Below the pieces are notes generated by a model. The model did not search any database and was not told the origin of the DNA. It worked only from the letters and a program-made list of their open reading frames with translations. A DNA stretch of 64,000 nt from Bartonella alsatica (GTDB lineage Bacteria > Pseudomonadota > Alphaproteobacteria > Rhizobiales > Rhizobiaceae), in assembly GCF_013388295.1 (NCBI RefSeq), contig NZ_CP058235.1, forward strand, positions 372,001-436,000. The letters are read 5' to 3'. Shown piece after piece: positions 11,021 through 21,814 of this stretch. Numbering within the stretch: the first letter of the stretch is position 1; each line of letters begins with the position of its first letter. A program made the position numbers and the translations under genes.

Positions 11021-11389
11021 ATGAAAAGAGAAGGAAGAAAAATTTCTAAAGGAATCCTCTACAGAAAAATGAAAAAGTTAGTAAATTTTTTTGTGTTTGG
11101 CCTTCTTTTTTTAGCTACAACAGTATCCAAAGCTGCGGATGCCTTTGTCACAAGAAATCTTAATTTTAGAACAGGACCAAGCACTCAGTATGCCCTTCGT
11201 GGTTTAATCCCCGCAGGAGAGTTAGTATTTGTTCAAACCTGTAAAGGAAACTGGTGCTCTATAAAATATAACAGCCAAACAGGTTGGGTATCATCTCGTT
11301 ACCTCTCATTTAAAAATGGTAACGACCTTTATCACACATATACAATGTTTTTTGTAACAAATCACATGACATATAGTCACCCTCGATAA
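11021..11389 (+). CDS. Secreted bacterial SH3-domain protein
   Basis: A 122-residue small protein. Residues 1-38 form a signal peptide with an unusually long basic start and a predicted cut after SKA. A bacterial SH3 (SH3b) domain follows at about 43-95, with NLNFRTGPSTQY and GNWCSIKYNSQTGWVSSRYL. A perfect AAGGAG at 11008-11013, seven bases before ATG, supports the long N-terminus. SH3b domains often bind peptidoglycan or peptides in the periplasm. The 25 residues after the domain look unstructured. Function unknown. Confidence 0.8.
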   Translation: MKREGRKISKGILYRKMKKLVNFFVFGLLFLATTVSKAADAFVTRNLNFRTGPSTQYALRGLIPAGELVFVQTCKGNWCSIKYNSQTGWVSSRYLSFKNGNDLYHTYTMFFVTNHMTYSHPR

Positions 11390-11651
11390 AGTCACGATGA
11401 ATAGTATAACCAATACCCTATTAAACATTATCAAAGTGCAAAAAAAGCATACATGAAAAGTTACAAATGTCACCACACTCTCAACACCCAAAAAGCTCAT
11501 TTCATATTCAAAATTTGATTAATGATCTATAAAATATTCAATCATCTGAAATAAAATTGCTCTGTAGCGTTCTTATCGTTATCGCGATTAAATTGTAAAA
11601 CTTGGTATTTCCTTTAAAACCATAAGCACTTTTATATCAAAGGAAACAACA

Positions 11652-13967
11652 ATGAAAAATGGTATGACAGCAACAGTAGAAGCTCTTTCTGCACTTATTG
11701 CCTCAGGCAATCCCCTTTTTAAAAACGGTGCATTATGGACACCCCACCGCCCTGTTCGTCCTGAAAAATCTGAAGGCGGTATTTCATTTCAACTCGCAAC
11801 GCCTTTTGAACCAGCAGGTGATCAACCTAAAGCAATTAAAACTCTGGTTGAGGGAATTGAAAAGAATGAGCGTACACAAGTTCTCTTAGGTGTGACCGGT
11901 TCAGGAAAAACTTATACAATGGCTAAAATTATCGAAACACTACAGCGCCCAGCTTTAATTTTAGCACCAAATAAAACTCTAGCTGCACAACTTTACGGAG
12001 AATTTAAAAGCTTTTTCCCCTATAATGCTGTCGAATATTTTGTTTCTTATTACGACTATTATCAGCCAGAAGCCTATGTTGCACGCTCTGACACTTATAT
12101 TGAAAAAGAATCCTCGATTAATGAACAAATCGACCGTATGCGCCATGCTGCGACTCGTGCTGTACTTGAACGTGACGACGTTATAATTGTTGCATCTGTG
12201 TCCTGCATTTACGGAATTGGCTCAGTAGAAACCTATACTGCTATGACTTTGCAAATAAAAAAAGGGGACACCATCAATCAACGGAAATTACTAGCTGACT
12301 TAGTCTCGCAACACTACTATCGACAGGATATTAACTTCATTCGTGGTTCTTTTCGTGTCCGCGGTGATACAATCGAAATTTTTCCTGCCCATCTTGAAGA
12401 TCGTGCTTGGCGTATTTCACTCTTTGGTGATGAGGTAGAAACAATTACTGAATTTGATCCTCTCACAGGACAAAAAACGGGCGACCTTCAATTTATTAAA
12501 ATCTACGCTAACTCACACTACGTAATACCGCGGCCAACATTAAATCAAGCCATGAAAGCTATTAAAATAGAACTCGTCCAACGCCTCAATGAATTGAACG
12601 CAGCTGGACGTCTTTTAGAGGCACAACGCTTAGAACAGCGTACAATTTTTGATTTAGAAATGTTAGAAACTACCGGCTCATGCGCTGGAATCGAAAATTA
12701 TTCACGCTATTTAACGGGACGTAAACCTGGAGAACCACCACCAACACTGTTTGAATATATTCCATCTAATGCTCTCGTTTTTATTGATGAAAGCCATGTA
12801 ACTATTCCCCAAATTGTTGGCATGTACCGAGGTGACTTTCGAAGAAAAGCAACTCTAGCAGAATATGGATTTCGCCTTCCATCCTGTATGGACAATCGTC
12901 CTTTACGCTTTGAAGAATGGGATGCTATGCGCCCGCAAACTATTGCTGTCTCTGCAACACCAGGACGCTGGGAAATAGAACAATCTCACGGCATTTTTGC
13001 CGAACAAATTATTCGCCCGACAGGACTTATTGATCCACAAACAGAAGTTCGCCCAGCTTCCAGCCAAGTCGATGATGTTTTAAACGAAATTCGTAAAACA
13101 ATTCATAAAGGCTATCGTACATTGGTAACTGTCCTCACGAAACGTATGGCCGAGGATTTGACAGAATATCTTCACGAACAAGGTATCCGTGTACGCTATA
13201 TGCATTCTGATATTGATACATTAGAACGCATCGAAATTCTTCGCGATTTACGACTCGGCACCTTTGATGTCTTAATCGGTATCAACTTACTACGAGAAGG
13301 CTTAGATATTCCAGAATGCGGCTTTGTTGCCATTCTAGATGCGGACAAAGAAGGTTTTTTGCGGTCTGAAACTTCACTCGTGCAGACAATTGGACGCGCT
13401 GCACGCAACGTAGATGGTCGCGTTATTCTTTATGCCGATACAATTACTGGCTCTATAGAACGCGCCTTACAGGAGACACAAAGACGTCGACAAAAACAAA
13501 TAGCATATAATAAAGAACATCATATCACACCGACTAGTATCAAAAAAAATATCGACGATATTCTCAATTCAGGAGGAGAAAAATACCATACTCATACAAA
13601 TGTTTTTGACATTATCAGGCAAAACAATATGGTTGGTAACAATTTAACACTCCATATTCAGCATCTTGAAAAATTAATGCGTGAAGCAGCAGCTGATCTT
13701 AACTTTGAAGAAGCTGCACGCCTTCGTGATGAAATCAAACAATTACAGAAAATAGAACTCGTAATTGCAGATGATTCCTTAAAACATCATAAAGAACAAT
13801 CTATCCACGAGCCCATAATAAAATCAAATCTTTTTACCACATCAGATCTTGATCACGTAGAATCAGCCATAAATACTAGCATTTCGGAAAATCGAAAAGG
13901 AAAACAAAAATCTCGTAAAAACACTCCTAATCAAGCAATAATAAAACGAAAAAAACTCACCCAATAA
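11652..13967 (+). CDS. uvrB: Excinuclease ABC subunit B
   Basis: A 771-residue helicase-like damage-recognition subunit of nucleotide excision repair. Walker A is GVTGSGKT near 79, the damage-probing beta-hairpin motif reads [11 protein letters not shown] near 136, the helicase motif II region reads FIDESH, and motif VI reads QTIGRAARN. The UVR domain ([15 protein letters not shown]), which contacts UvrC, is near residue 690. AAGGA at 11640-11644 supports the ATG. The C-terminal tail of about 70 residues after the UVR domain is lysine-rich and longer than in enteric UvrB. It stands alone. Confidence 0.98.
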   Translation: MKNGMTATVEALSALIASGNPLFKNGALWTPHRPVRPEKSEGGISFQLATPFEPAGDQPKAIKTLVEGIEKNERTQVLLGVTGSGKTYTMAKIIETLQRPALILAPNKTLAAQLYGEFKSFFPYNAVEYFVSYYDYYQPEAYVARSDTYIEKESSINEQIDRMRHAATRAVLERDDVIIVASVSCIYGIGSVETYTAMTLQIKKGDTINQRKLLADLVSQHYYRQDINFIRGSFRVRGDTIEIFPAHLEDRAWRISLFGDEVETITEFDPLTGQKTGDLQFIKIYANSHYVIPRPTLNQAMKAIKIELVQRLNELNAAGRLLEAQRLEQRTIFDLEMLETTGSCAGIENYSRYLTGRKPGEPPPTLFEYIPSNALVFIDESHVTIPQIVGMYRGDFRRKATLAEYGFRLPSCMDNRPLRFEEWDAMRPQTIAVSATPGRWEIEQSHGIFAEQIIRPTGLIDPQTEVRPASSQVDDVLNEIRKTIHKGYRTLVTVLTKRMAEDLTEYLHEQGIRVRYMHSDIDTLERIEILRDLRLGTFDVLIGINLLREGLDIPECGFVAILDADKEGFLRSETSLVQTIGRAARNVDGRVILYADTITGSIERALQETQRRRQKQIAYNKEHHITPTSIKKNIDDILNSGGEKYHTHTNVFDIIRQNNMVGNNLTLHIQHLEKLMREAAADLNFEEAARLRDEIKQLQKIELVIADDSLKHHKEQSIHEPIIKSNLFTTSDLDHVESAINTSISENRKGKQKSRKNTPNQAIIKRKKLTQ

Positions 13968-14727
13968 CGGAGCAAAAAAAACGGAGCAAAAAATCTCCAA
14001 CCGTCCAAAATAATTTTTAGCTCTTCTAAAAAACTACTAAAGCTAAAAAGCAAATAGCATAGCCTTAAAATGGATAATCTCAAATATTAGAGATTCTCTA
14101 ATTTATCTAAAACAATCTAAGAGAAAATATTTTTTTAAAAATACTTTAAATTTTGACTTTTCAAGAAATCGTGCTTTTTCAAACACGTTATAGAAAATCG
14201 CAAAAACTGTGAAAATACACTAATAACACTTCTAAACTCTAAACAAGCATAATAAATTGAAGAAAATGTTCCCTAAATATAAAAAAATTTCCCACATATG
14301 ATTGTCTGCATACAGCAAAACCCTGATAACAAAGACTATCCAATCTTACAAAAAATAATCAAATAAGTATAATGTTCTATAGAACAAACAGATAAAATAA
14401 GACTCTATCATGATATCATAAGCCTATAATGACGAAAAGGAAGTCTTTTGTCATACAGATCAGGTATTGCAAAGAGAGAATCATTCAGAAAAGTTTATTC
14501 CCATGGTAAAAACGCGGCTATTAATATGCGCTTATAACTCAATCCGAACAGAGTATATTGTTGAAATTAAATTTTAATCACAATATTATTCCATAATTTT
14601 GTAGTATTTATTCAACTAAATAGCCCATGATGCGTTTCTATCAAAATAAAATCTAAAATCGTTCAGGCTCTATTCAGTTTGGTACGTATAAGATGTGAAA
14701 AATACGATTTATATAAGGAGTATCGCT
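13968..14727. other. Intergenic stretch of 760 bases
   Basis: Just after the uvrB stop there are two copies of CGGAGCAAAAAA, seemingly a small slippage duplication. A loose hairpin (TGACGAAAAG with CTTTTGTCA) lies around 14430-14455. No gene remnant is recognised. Confidence 0.45.
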
Positions 14728-15420
14728 ATGCAAAAAGTGATCAGATTAGTGGTATTATTAGTAATATCAACTGCAACTGTTTTGATGCCACTAGGTACAA
14801 CACTTGCCGATATAATTTCAACTCAGAAAGAATATATTAAGAGAGAAATAGATAGTATGAAGAAGAAAATGGAGACCGGTTTTTCTCCTCACAATTTTAG
14901 TATTCATTCTAATAATCATAGCTCCCATTCTATGCTCAGCACACATCACCCTTATTCTACTGAAGACTATCGCCATGTTAACCGTCAAAGCCGGAAACAT
15001 AGTTATCATAATATTGAACGCAAGACACATCGCTATGTTGAGCGCAAAACGACCAAAACGACAACGCATCGCCATATCCATGAATATAGAGGAAATTCTG
15101 GAAACAGTGGTGATACTTTAGCAGCAAGTGTTCTTGGGCTCGCTGCGGGCGCAATTCTTGGTAATATTTTAAAGCAACCACAGCAACCACAAATTGTTTA
15201 TCAAGTCCCACCACAAAACCGGGTAATCTATCAAGAAGTTCCGCAAAATAAAATGGTTTATCAAGTGCAGCAAACTATGGAATATCAGCCTACCAAGCAA
15301 CCATGGACAACCGCTTGGCTTGAATATTGCACAAAAAAATACCGTTCATTCAACCCTAAAACAGGTACTTTTCGAGGTTATGACGGTTTAAATCACTTTT
15401 GTTATGCTCCGTTAAATTAA
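14728..15420 (+). CDS. Secreted BA14K-domain protein
   Basis: A 230-residue exported protein. A signal peptide ends near residue 28 (TTLA/DI). A histidine-, serine- and arginine-rich middle follows (about 60-125), then a hydrophobic glycine/alanine helix (VLGLAAGAILGNIL, near 135) and a Q/P/V-rich linker with PQNRVIYQEVPQNKMVYQV. The C-terminal 35 residues match the BA14K domain, named after a Brucella immunoreactive protein (YCTKKYRSFNPKTGTFRGYDG). AAGGAG at 14715-14720 fixes the ATG at 14728 rather than 14695. The domain is common in Rhizobiales surface proteins; a lectin-like role has been reported for the Brucella protein. Confidence 0.82.
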   Translation: MQKVIRLVVLLVISTATVLMPLGTTLADIISTQKEYIKREIDSMKKKMETGFSPHNFSIHSNNHSSHSMLSTHHPYSTEDYRHVNRQSRKHSYHNIERKTHRYVERKTTKTTTHRHIHEYRGNSGNSGDTLAASVLGLAAGAILGNILKQPQQPQIVYQVPPQNRVIYQEVPQNKMVYQVQQTMEYQPTKQPWTTAWLEYCTKKYRSFNPKTGTFRGYDGLNHFCYAPLN

Positions 15421-15453
15421 CTTCTGTTGTACTCTATTAAACAAGTTTTAGGT

Positions 15454-15487
15454 AACCAAAAAAACACTTGAAAGTGTTTTTTTGGTT
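15454..15487. terminator. Bidirectional terminator between convergent genes
   Basis: A perfect 16-bp inverted repeat (15454-15469 with 15472-15487, loop GA) contains an A7 tract on one arm and T7 on the other, so it works for both strands. It serves the BA14K gene and overlaps the stop codon of the minus-strand hydrolase. Confidence 0.9.
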
Positions 15488-16136
15488 ATATGTTGAGTTC
15501 TTGAAGAAAAGGATTACACTGACGCTCATAACCTAAGTAGCTTCCTGGTCCATGTCCACAAATAAAATGAACGTCATCGCCTAAAGGTAAAACTTTTTCT
15601 CGAATAGATTTCATCAATTCCTCATGGGAACAAAAAGGAAAGTCGGTACGTCCAATAGACCCACGAAAGAGTACATCACCCAATAAGGCAAAACGTTGTT
15701 TCTCATTGAAATAAATGACATGCCCAGGAGAATGGCCCGGTGTGTGAAAAACATTGAACACATGTCCAGCAAAATGAACACTATCACCATCTTTTAACCA
15801 TTGGTCGGGAACACAAACACGCGCATCACTAATGCCGTAACTGTTTGCACTTTCTCTCACAGCATCCATCACAGGTTTATCATTGTGATGTGAACCAATA
15901 ATTTTAACATTAAGTGCTTCTTTAGCTTGCATTGCAGCTCCCACATGATCAAAATGACCGTGTGTTATCCAAATAGCTTCAACGATAACACCCATCTGTC
16001 GGATCACTTCTTGAACGCGCAGCCAATCACCACCCGGATCAACTAAAACCCCCACTTTTTGTTCATTATCAAAAAGCAAAGTGCAATTTTGTAGAAAAGG
16101 TGTAACCGGAATAATATGTGTACTAAAATTACCCAT
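15486..16136 (-). CDS. MBL-fold metallohydrolase, glyoxalase II-like
   Basis: A 216-residue metallo-beta-lactamase-fold hydrolase. The metal ligands are visible: THGHFDH (near residue 68), the HTPGHSPGH histidine (near 139), the aspartate in LLGDVLF (near 158) and the late histidine in ICGHGPGS. The short single-domain form fits the YcbL-type hydroxyacylglutathione hydrolase group. The ATG at 16136 gives the family-typical N-terminus (MGNFSTHIIPVTPF); the longer frame to 16163 adds nine weakly supported residues. It is divergent from the response regulator next door. Confidence 0.85.
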   Translation of the reverse strand: MGNFSTHIIPVTPFLQNCTLLFDNEQKVGVLVDPGGDWLRVQEVIRQMGVIVEAIWITHGHFDHVGAAMQAKEALNVKIIGSHHNDKPVMDAVRESANSYGISDARVCVPDQWLKDGDSVHFAGHVFNVFHTPGHSPGHVIYFNEKQRFALLGDVLFRGSIGRTDFPFCSHEELMKSIREKVLPLGDDVHFICGHGPGSYLGYERQCNPFLQELNI

Positions 16137-16276
16137 GATATTCTTTTCAAAGTAAAATTCCAACCTTATAAAGAAGCATTTTCTTCTTTATAGAGTAAAA
16201 TAGCCTGCTCGACAGCTTTATGCAACTTATGTAAACTTGAATTTTATAAAAATAAATTTTTTCAAGGTTTTGAAGA

Positions 16277-16984
16277 ATGACCGATCACGTTCAAGTTTTG
16301 TGTGACGGTGCACCTCACCTTCTTGTGATTGATGATGATACCCGTATTCGCAATCTTTTATTTCAATTTCTCATTAAAAATGGATTTCGTGTTACAATTT
16401 CTGCTAATGCTGATGAAGCAAAATGGCAATTTTCAAGCTTAGATTTTGATCTTCTTATCATTGATATCATGATGCCTGGGCAAAATGGTATTGATCTCAC
16501 CTACTCACTTCGTCAAACAAGAGATATTCCTATCCTTATGCTCACAGCTTTGTCAGAAATAGACAATCGCATTCACGGTTTAGAAGCAGGCGCTGATGAC
16601 TATCTCACTAAACCTTTTGCCCCTCGTGAGCTTCTCCTTCGTATTAAGGCCATTTTACGTCGTGGTTTTCCAGTAAACCAACCTAAAATCGAGCAAATTG
16701 TTTTTGGACCATATATTTTTTCTATTGCACAGCGCAAACTTAAGAAAAAAGGAGAAATTATTAAATTGACAGATAAAGAACAAAAAATGATGGTTATTTT
16801 TGCCGAAAATGCAGGAGATATAATTCCACGTCATAAACTTGCAATGGATAATAAAAATATCAGTGAACGTGCCATTGATGTACAAATCAATCGCCTTCGC
16901 CATAAGATCGAAAAAAATCCAGCACTTCCTATATGGCTCCAAACCGTGCGAGGAATAGGTTATAAACTTTCAATTGAAAATTGA
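16277..16984 (+). CDS. OmpR-family response regulator
   Basis: A 235-residue two-component regulator. The receiver domain (about 13-128) has the acidic pair DDD at 19-21, phospho-acceptor D63 in IIDIMMPG, the T/S site in MLTALS and the lysine in YLTKPFAP. A winged-helix DNA-binding domain follows (about 140-233: LTDKEQKMMVIF, then AIDVQINRLRHKIE). The gene itself is undamaged, but the histidine kinase just downstream, its evident partner, is destroyed. Rhizobial relatives are paired with an EnvZ-like kinase. The regulon is unknown. Confidence 0.9.
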   Translation: MTDHVQVLCDGAPHLLVIDDDTRIRNLLFQFLIKNGFRVTISANADEAKWQFSSLDFDLLIIDIMMPGQNGIDLTYSLRQTRDIPILMLTALSEIDNRIHGLEAGADDYLTKPFAPRELLLRIKAILRRGFPVNQPKIEQIVFGPYIFSIAQRKLKKKGEIIKLTDKEQKMMVIFAENAGDIIPRHKLAMDNKNISERAIDVQINRLRHKIEKNPALPIWLQTVRGIGYKLSIEN

Positions 16985-16995
16985 ATAAGCATAGT

Positions 16996-18355
16996 ATGAT
17001 CAAATCCTCAAAAAAGCTGATCCGATGGTTGACAAAGAAGATGCCTAAATGGCTTTATGCCCGCTCTTTGATCATCATTATGCTCCTATGGTCCTCCTGA
17101 AAACAGTAATCGGCTACGTCTTTATGGAACGCCATTGGCAAATGGTTACCGAGCGTCTTTCAACCGCTGTTGTCCATGATATTTCAGCTATTATTGATAT
17201 CATTGAAACATATCCGCAACAAGATAACTATGAAGATATCAAGCGTATTGCACAACAACGTATGGGATTAAACATTGCTATTCTGCCTCCTACTCCTCTT
17301 CCTCCTCCAGGACCAAAACCATTTTTTGCAATTCTTGATTATTTCCTAAGTGAAGAAATCACCCGCCAAATTAATCGCCCCTTTTGGATTGATACAGTAG
17401 GTGATTCTAACCTTGTCGAAATCCGCATCCACCTTGGTCACAATATCTTACGCGTTTTCGCACTGCGTAGCCAAGCCTATGCTTCTAACACTACTATTTT
17501 TTAAGCTGGATGGTAGGAACAGCTCTTGTTTTATTACTGATAGCAATTTACTTCCTACGCAACCAAATTAAACCAATTCAACAATTGGCTGAAGCAGCAG
17601 AAAGTTTTGAACGCGGTCGTCCTTTACCAGAAGGATTTTAACCACAAGGAGCTGACGAAATCCGTCGTGCTGGCATCGCTTTTTTACACATGCGTGAACG
17701 TATTGAACGTCAAATCGAACAACGCACCATGATGCTCTCAGGCGTAAGCCATGATTTAAGAACCATCCTTACCCGATTTAAACTTCAGCTAGCATTAGCA
17801 AATACTAACTGTGATGGTCCCCTTGAGCAAGATGTTCGTGATATGCAAAATATGTTAGAAGACTATCTTGCATTTGCTCGTGACGAGGGTAATGAAAATG
17901 TTAAAATCTTTGATTTAAATGCTCTTATGCAAAAATTCTCCGCCGATGCTCATCTTCACAAACGTCAATTTTCCTACACCATCGAAGGCCCAACAGAAAT
18001 ACAAGCACGTCCCCGTGCCTTCACCCGCCTGGTAAGTAATCTTGTGACAAATGCATTTCGTTACGCCAACACCGTAAAACTGACAGCCATATCTCAACAA
18101 GAATCTTTTATAATGACTATTGATGATGATGGACCTGGCATTGATAAAAACATGCGTACTGAAGTATTTAAACCGTTCTTTAAACTTGATAAAGCACGAA
18201 ATTAAGACGCTAGTGGAACCGGTCTTGGCCTTTCTATTGCTCAAGATATAGCACGTAGCCATGGAGGTAATATTCAATTAGATGATAGTCCTCTAGGCGG
18301 CTTGCGTGCCATTATGATATCCCCCTATGAACAAAACTTCACAAACCGTCTCTAA
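16996..18355 (+). pseudogene. EnvZ-like sensor histidine kinase, broken by two frameshifts and two stops
   Basis: Reading across frames gives a full-length inner-membrane kinase. It has a first membrane helix (LYARSLIIIMLL), a periplasmic region, a second helix (WMVGTALVLLLIAIYFL), a HAMP region, an H-box (SGVSHDLRTILTRF) and an ATPase domain (N-box VSNLVTNAFRYA, then DDDGPGID and GTGLGLSI). One base is missing near 17083-17088, another in a T6 tract at 17497-17502, and TAA codons interrupt at 17639 and 18203. The H-box has I where P is usual. The start is 12 bases after the regulator stop, so the two were one operon. The damage is spread evenly and looks like old decay rather than a sequencing error. 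Confidence 0.92.
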
Positions 18356-18380
18356 AAAACGCTCAACAAATTTTTGTCAT

Positions 18381-18881
18381 TTAAGCATTCCCTACAGTTT
18401 CAAACAAAGTATATTGTAATGCCTTGTAGGCACTTTCTCCACGCCAAGCAACCATCTGAAATGCAACATAATGGCTTTCACAGACTTTCAGCGCATGTGT
18501 CAACAACGTTTCAACTTGTATATGAGATGGATGCACCCCTCCAGCCAAAAGAAGCCCTTGCCTATAAATAACTGAATTATTCCCTCGCCAATAATCAAAA
18601 TGTCCGAGTAACAATTTTTCATTAATTGCCAGCAACAAGCGATGCATTTCTGCTGTTTGAGCATTCTCAATAGAAAGATCAAATGCACAAGCTAAATGAA
18701 GTGCCTCCTGCTCTTCCATCCATGAAAAAGCAAGGTGGTAATTTGCCCGTTTTCCTTCTACACAAACTCTAATTTCATCTTGTGCATCCCGCTCAAACGA
18801 CCAATCATATTTACAAGCAATCTGTTCGATAAAGTCAACAGGATGCTCTTCCCTTTCTGTGGCGCTAAATGCAAGCCTCAT
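18381..18881 (-). CDS. YbjN-domain protein
   Basis: A 166-residue cytoplasmic protein matching the YbjN family (remote likeness to type III secretion chaperone folds). Recognisable stretches are RANYHLAFSWMEEQEALHLACAF and HRLLLAINEKLLLGHFDYW. The ATG at 18881 follows GAGGA by five bases; the frame extends to a TTG at 18893. It converges with the dead kinase gene. YbjN proteins have been linked to stress and motility in enterics; the role in rhizobia is not known. Confidence 0.75.
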   Translation of the reverse strand: MRLAFSATEREEHPVDFIEQIACKYDWSFERDAQDEIRVCVEGKRANYHLAFSWMEEQEALHLACAFDLSIENAQTAEMHRLLLAINEKLLLGHFDYWRGNNSVIYRQGLLLAGGVHPSHIQVETLLTHALKVCESHYVAFQMVAWRGESAYKALQYTLFETVGNA

Positions 18882-19272
18882 TATAATCCTCAATCATATT
18901 AAAACATTATCAACAGAACATAAACCACCCTCACTGTAACAACATTTTGCTACAATCAAAGCTTTTACACCAAACAAATACACATTAAAAACATCGACAG
19001 CACACAAGTACCCAGAACACAATCATGCTTCCTGTGGTAGCTTGATAATCATAAAAAGAATCACCAAGCTTTTTCAGTGTATTGATACAATTTCACAACA
19101 CCAGCCCCCTGATTCAAAAAAAGTATTTTTTTACAAAAAACAACTCAAAAATAAGCGGATACTCTGCTCTAACAGATTCAAGATTAAGCATTTTTTAGTT
19201 TCATACATCACGTGGAAAAATTGGGGATATTTTTCTAAAATTTTCTTTTTCATAGAATTTATAGAAACTTTT
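18882..19272. other. Intergenic stretch, nothing recognised
   Basis: A plus-strand open frame (19042-19302) runs into the ubiK gene and lacks a ribosome binding site. I see no element here. Confidence 0.45.
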
Positions 19273-19530
19273 TTACTTCTTTCGTGTCTGCATTTTTTCT
19301 AAATCATCAAAACGCTTTTTTAAATCAGCATTTTCGGCATGAACCTTTAGTACCATATCCTTAAAAGTTTCAAATTCTTCGCGTGAAACAAGATCAAGTT
19401 TATTTGCTATCCTTTCAGCTTGCAAACGAAAAGCCATTCCAGCTTCACGTCGTATACCTTGTGCAACATCAACAGCATCTGTTGCTAATTTTGCTAATTC
19501 ATCAAGAATACGGTTTGATCCATTACGCAT
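19273..19530 (-). CDS. ubiK: Ubiquinone biosynthesis accessory factor UbiK
   Basis: An 85-residue, almost wholly helical protein of the BMFP/UbiK family. It is an amphipathic N-terminal helix (RILDELAKLATDAVDVAQGI) followed by a trimerising coiled coil (EEFETFKDMVLKVHAENADLKKRFDDLE, near 50-80). In enterics UbiK helps assemble the ubiquinone-making complex at the membrane. It is divergent from lgt, a neighbourhood common in rhizobia. Confidence 0.85.
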   Translation of the reverse strand: MRNGSNRILDELAKLATDAVDVAQGIRREAGMAFRLQAERIANKLDLVSREEFETFKDMVLKVHAENADLKKRFDDLEKMQTRKK

Positions 19531-19801
19531 AACGTTTTTCCTTAAATTTTAATCATTGACATATGCATTATAGCGTATTTTCATAACATTTAGATACTGT
19601 ATTTGTTCCTTTTACTCTATAGATTTTACCTATTGTACAGATTTTGCCATGCAGATTTTATTTTAAACCTTTTACACTTTTTTACCATCATAAAGTTCCA
19701 GTACTAGAATCTAGTGGAAACTTACCACTCTCCAGGCTTGACCATTGTGCATACATCTGTCATTTCTAACTATCATGTAATTAATGTAAAATGCCTAACT
19801 C

Positions 19802-20656
19802 ATGAATGATTTTTCTTGTCCAACCATTGCTTTTCCATCTTTTCTCGATCCTGTAATTGTCCGTTTAGGTCCCGTCTCTCTCCATTGGTACGGACTTGGT
19901 TACGTGGTGGGCATTCTTTTTGCCTGGTGGTACGCACAAAAATTATTAAAAAAACAATCCCTATGGCATACAAATCACCCACCCATGAATAAAGAAAAAA
20001 TAGGGGATTTTGTTGTTTGGTCTACCATCAGTATCGTTGTTGGTGGTCGTTTAGGACAAGTGCTCATATGGGATCCTATTTATTATTTTAGCCATCCAAG
20101 TGCTATCATCGCAGTATGGAATGGAGGAATGTCTTTTCATGGTGGGCTCATTGGCATCACTATTGCAATGATTTGGTTTTCCTATAAAAATGACATCAAC
20201 ATACGAGCAATGTTTGATCTAATTGCTGCCGGTGCTCCCATTGGTATTGGTATTGTACGAATATGCAACTTCATTAATCAAGAATTATGGGGAAATGTTA
20301 CCACACAACCTTGGGCCGTTTGCTTTCCCCAAGATCCCCGATATCTACCACGCCATCCGAGCCAACTTTACGAAGCGTTCATGGAAGGATTTCTTCTCTT
20401 TGTCATCTTATTCATTCTTATTTTTTCTTTCAAAGCATTAAAACGCTCCGGCATTGTAGCAGGAACGTTTATTATAGGCTATGTAATAGCACGCAGTATT
20501 TCAGAAATTTATCGTGCTCCTCAAGAAGATCCAGAATGGTTTTCTAACCTTTTTCACTCCACTGGATTTACCTATGGCATGGCTTTATCTCTTCCCATGC
20601 TTTTTTTTGGTTTTTATCTCCTTTTCCAAGCCTTTAGACATCAATCTGTAAAATAA
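19802..20656 (+). CDS. lgt: Prolipoprotein diacylglyceryl transferase
   Basis: A 284-residue inner-membrane enzyme that moves diacylglycerol from phosphatidylglycerol to the lipobox cysteine of prolipoproteins. The MSFHGGLIG motif near residue 115 and the Lgt signature near 150 ([15 protein letters not shown]) are present, with about seven hydrophobic segments. The usual G in FINGE is Q here. Its TAA shares one base with the ATG of midA (TAATG), showing translational coupling. Confidence 0.96.
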   Translation: MNDFSCPTIAFPSFLDPVIVRLGPVSLHWYGLGYVVGILFAWWYAQKLLKKQSLWHTNHPPMNKEKIGDFVVWSTISIVVGGRLGQVLIWDPIYYFSHPSAIIAVWNGGMSFHGGLIGITIAMIWFSYKNDINIRAMFDLIAAGAPIGIGIVRICNFINQELWGNVTTQPWAVCFPQDPRYLPRHPSQLYEAFMEGFLLFVILFILIFSFKALKRSGIVAGTFIIGYVIARSISEIYRAPQEDPEWFSNLFHSTGFTYGMALSLPMLFFGFYLLFQAFRHQSVK

Positions 20657-21735
20657 TGGCTAGTCTTAAAGAAAAAATTAAAGAGATTATTGCACTCAAT
20701 GGACCAATCACTGTCAGCCAGTATATGGCGTTGGCACTCACTGACCCTCAATTTGGCTATTATCAAACGCAAACTCCCTTTGGGCGTGCTGGTGATTTCA
20801 TAACAGCGCCTGAAATAAGCCAATTATTTGGAGAGATAATTGGTATTTGGATTCTTGCAAACTGGAAAACCCATGGTTGTCCTTACCCTTTTATTCTTGC
20901 TGAAATAGGTCCAGGACGTGGCACTTTGATGAATGATATTTTGCGTACCATTCAAAAATTATCCACCACAGCATTTAATGCCGCTGAAATTTTTCTTATT
21001 GAAATAAGTCAAAAGCTCGCAAAAGAACAAGAAAAATGTCTTTCACCTTATCAGAAACAAATCCATAGCATTGAAAATTTTAATCAAATCCCTTCAAAAC
21101 CTCTCATTTTAATAGCCAATGAGCTTTTAGACACACTCCCCATCAATCAATATATTAAAATCGATGGAGAATGGATGGAACGTCGCATTACAGTAAATCA
21201 AAATGGAGATTTCACCTTTATTGCTACTCCACATAAACTTCTCTCTTCTTTCTTACAATCCTATTGTTCTGAAATACCAGATGGGACAATTTTTGAACAT
21301 GCACCCTCACGGTATCAATTAATGCAACAAATCAGCAACCGCTTAATACAAGTAAAAGGTTCTGCTTTGCTTATCGATTATGGTGCTTCTAATCTTGCAT
21401 TTGGCGACACACTACAAGCACTCTCTAAACACAAATTCCGCGATATTTTTGATGCTCCCGGTGAACATGATTTAACTTCACATGTTGGTTTTTCATTTTT
21501 AAAAAAAATAGCTCTTGAACAAGGCTGCTTTGTTAAAATTCTAGAACAAGGAGAATTCCTTTTAAAAATGGGTTTGCTAGAACGTGCAAGACAGCTTGCA
21601 GCTAACAAAAGTGCGACATTGCAAGAAAAAATTTTCCAAGATATCGAACGACTAACCAGTCCAGATCATATGGGCACATTGTTTAAGGTTTTGCATGTGA
21701 GTGATAAAAATATACCTCTTCCCCCCTCATTTTGA
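20656..21735 (+). CDS. MidA/NDUFAF7-family SAM-dependent methyltransferase
   Basis: A 359-residue class I methyltransferase of the MidA group (DUF185). In mitochondria the relative NDUFAF7 methylates an arginine of complex I subunit NDUFS2. The SAM-binding motif reads LAEIGPGRGTLMND near 81; FGYYQTQTPFGRAGDFITAPEIS near 33 and IANELLDTLPI near 154 are family hallmarks. It is second in the lgt-midA-pgeF unit. That it acts on NuoD/NuoCD in bacteria is inference. Confidence 0.9.
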   Translation: MASLKEKIKEIIALNGPITVSQYMALALTDPQFGYYQTQTPFGRAGDFITAPEISQLFGEIIGIWILANWKTHGCPYPFILAEIGPGRGTLMNDILRTIQKLSTTAFNAAEIFLIEISQKLAKEQEKCLSPYQKQIHSIENFNQIPSKPLILIANELLDTLPINQYIKIDGEWMERRITVNQNGDFTFIATPHKLLSSFLQSYCSEIPDGTIFEHAPSRYQLMQQISNRLIQVKGSALLIDYGASNLAFGDTLQALSKHKFRDIFDAPGEHDLTSHVGFSFLKKIALEQGCFVKILEQGEFLLKMGLLERARQLAANKSATLQEKIFQDIERLTSPDHMGTLFKVLHVSDKNIPLPPSF

Positions 21736-21814
21736 CCATCAATAATAACAATAAAACGATAAATATGAGTACTTCACACACTATTCTCATTTCGAAAATA
21801 ACCAAGGAACTTTT

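Noticed and set aside
13966..13994. Duplicated CGGAGCAAAAAA after uvrB as a terminator or regulatory repeat
   Set aside because: Only two short copies and a weak GGAG/CTCC pairing; slippage explains it.
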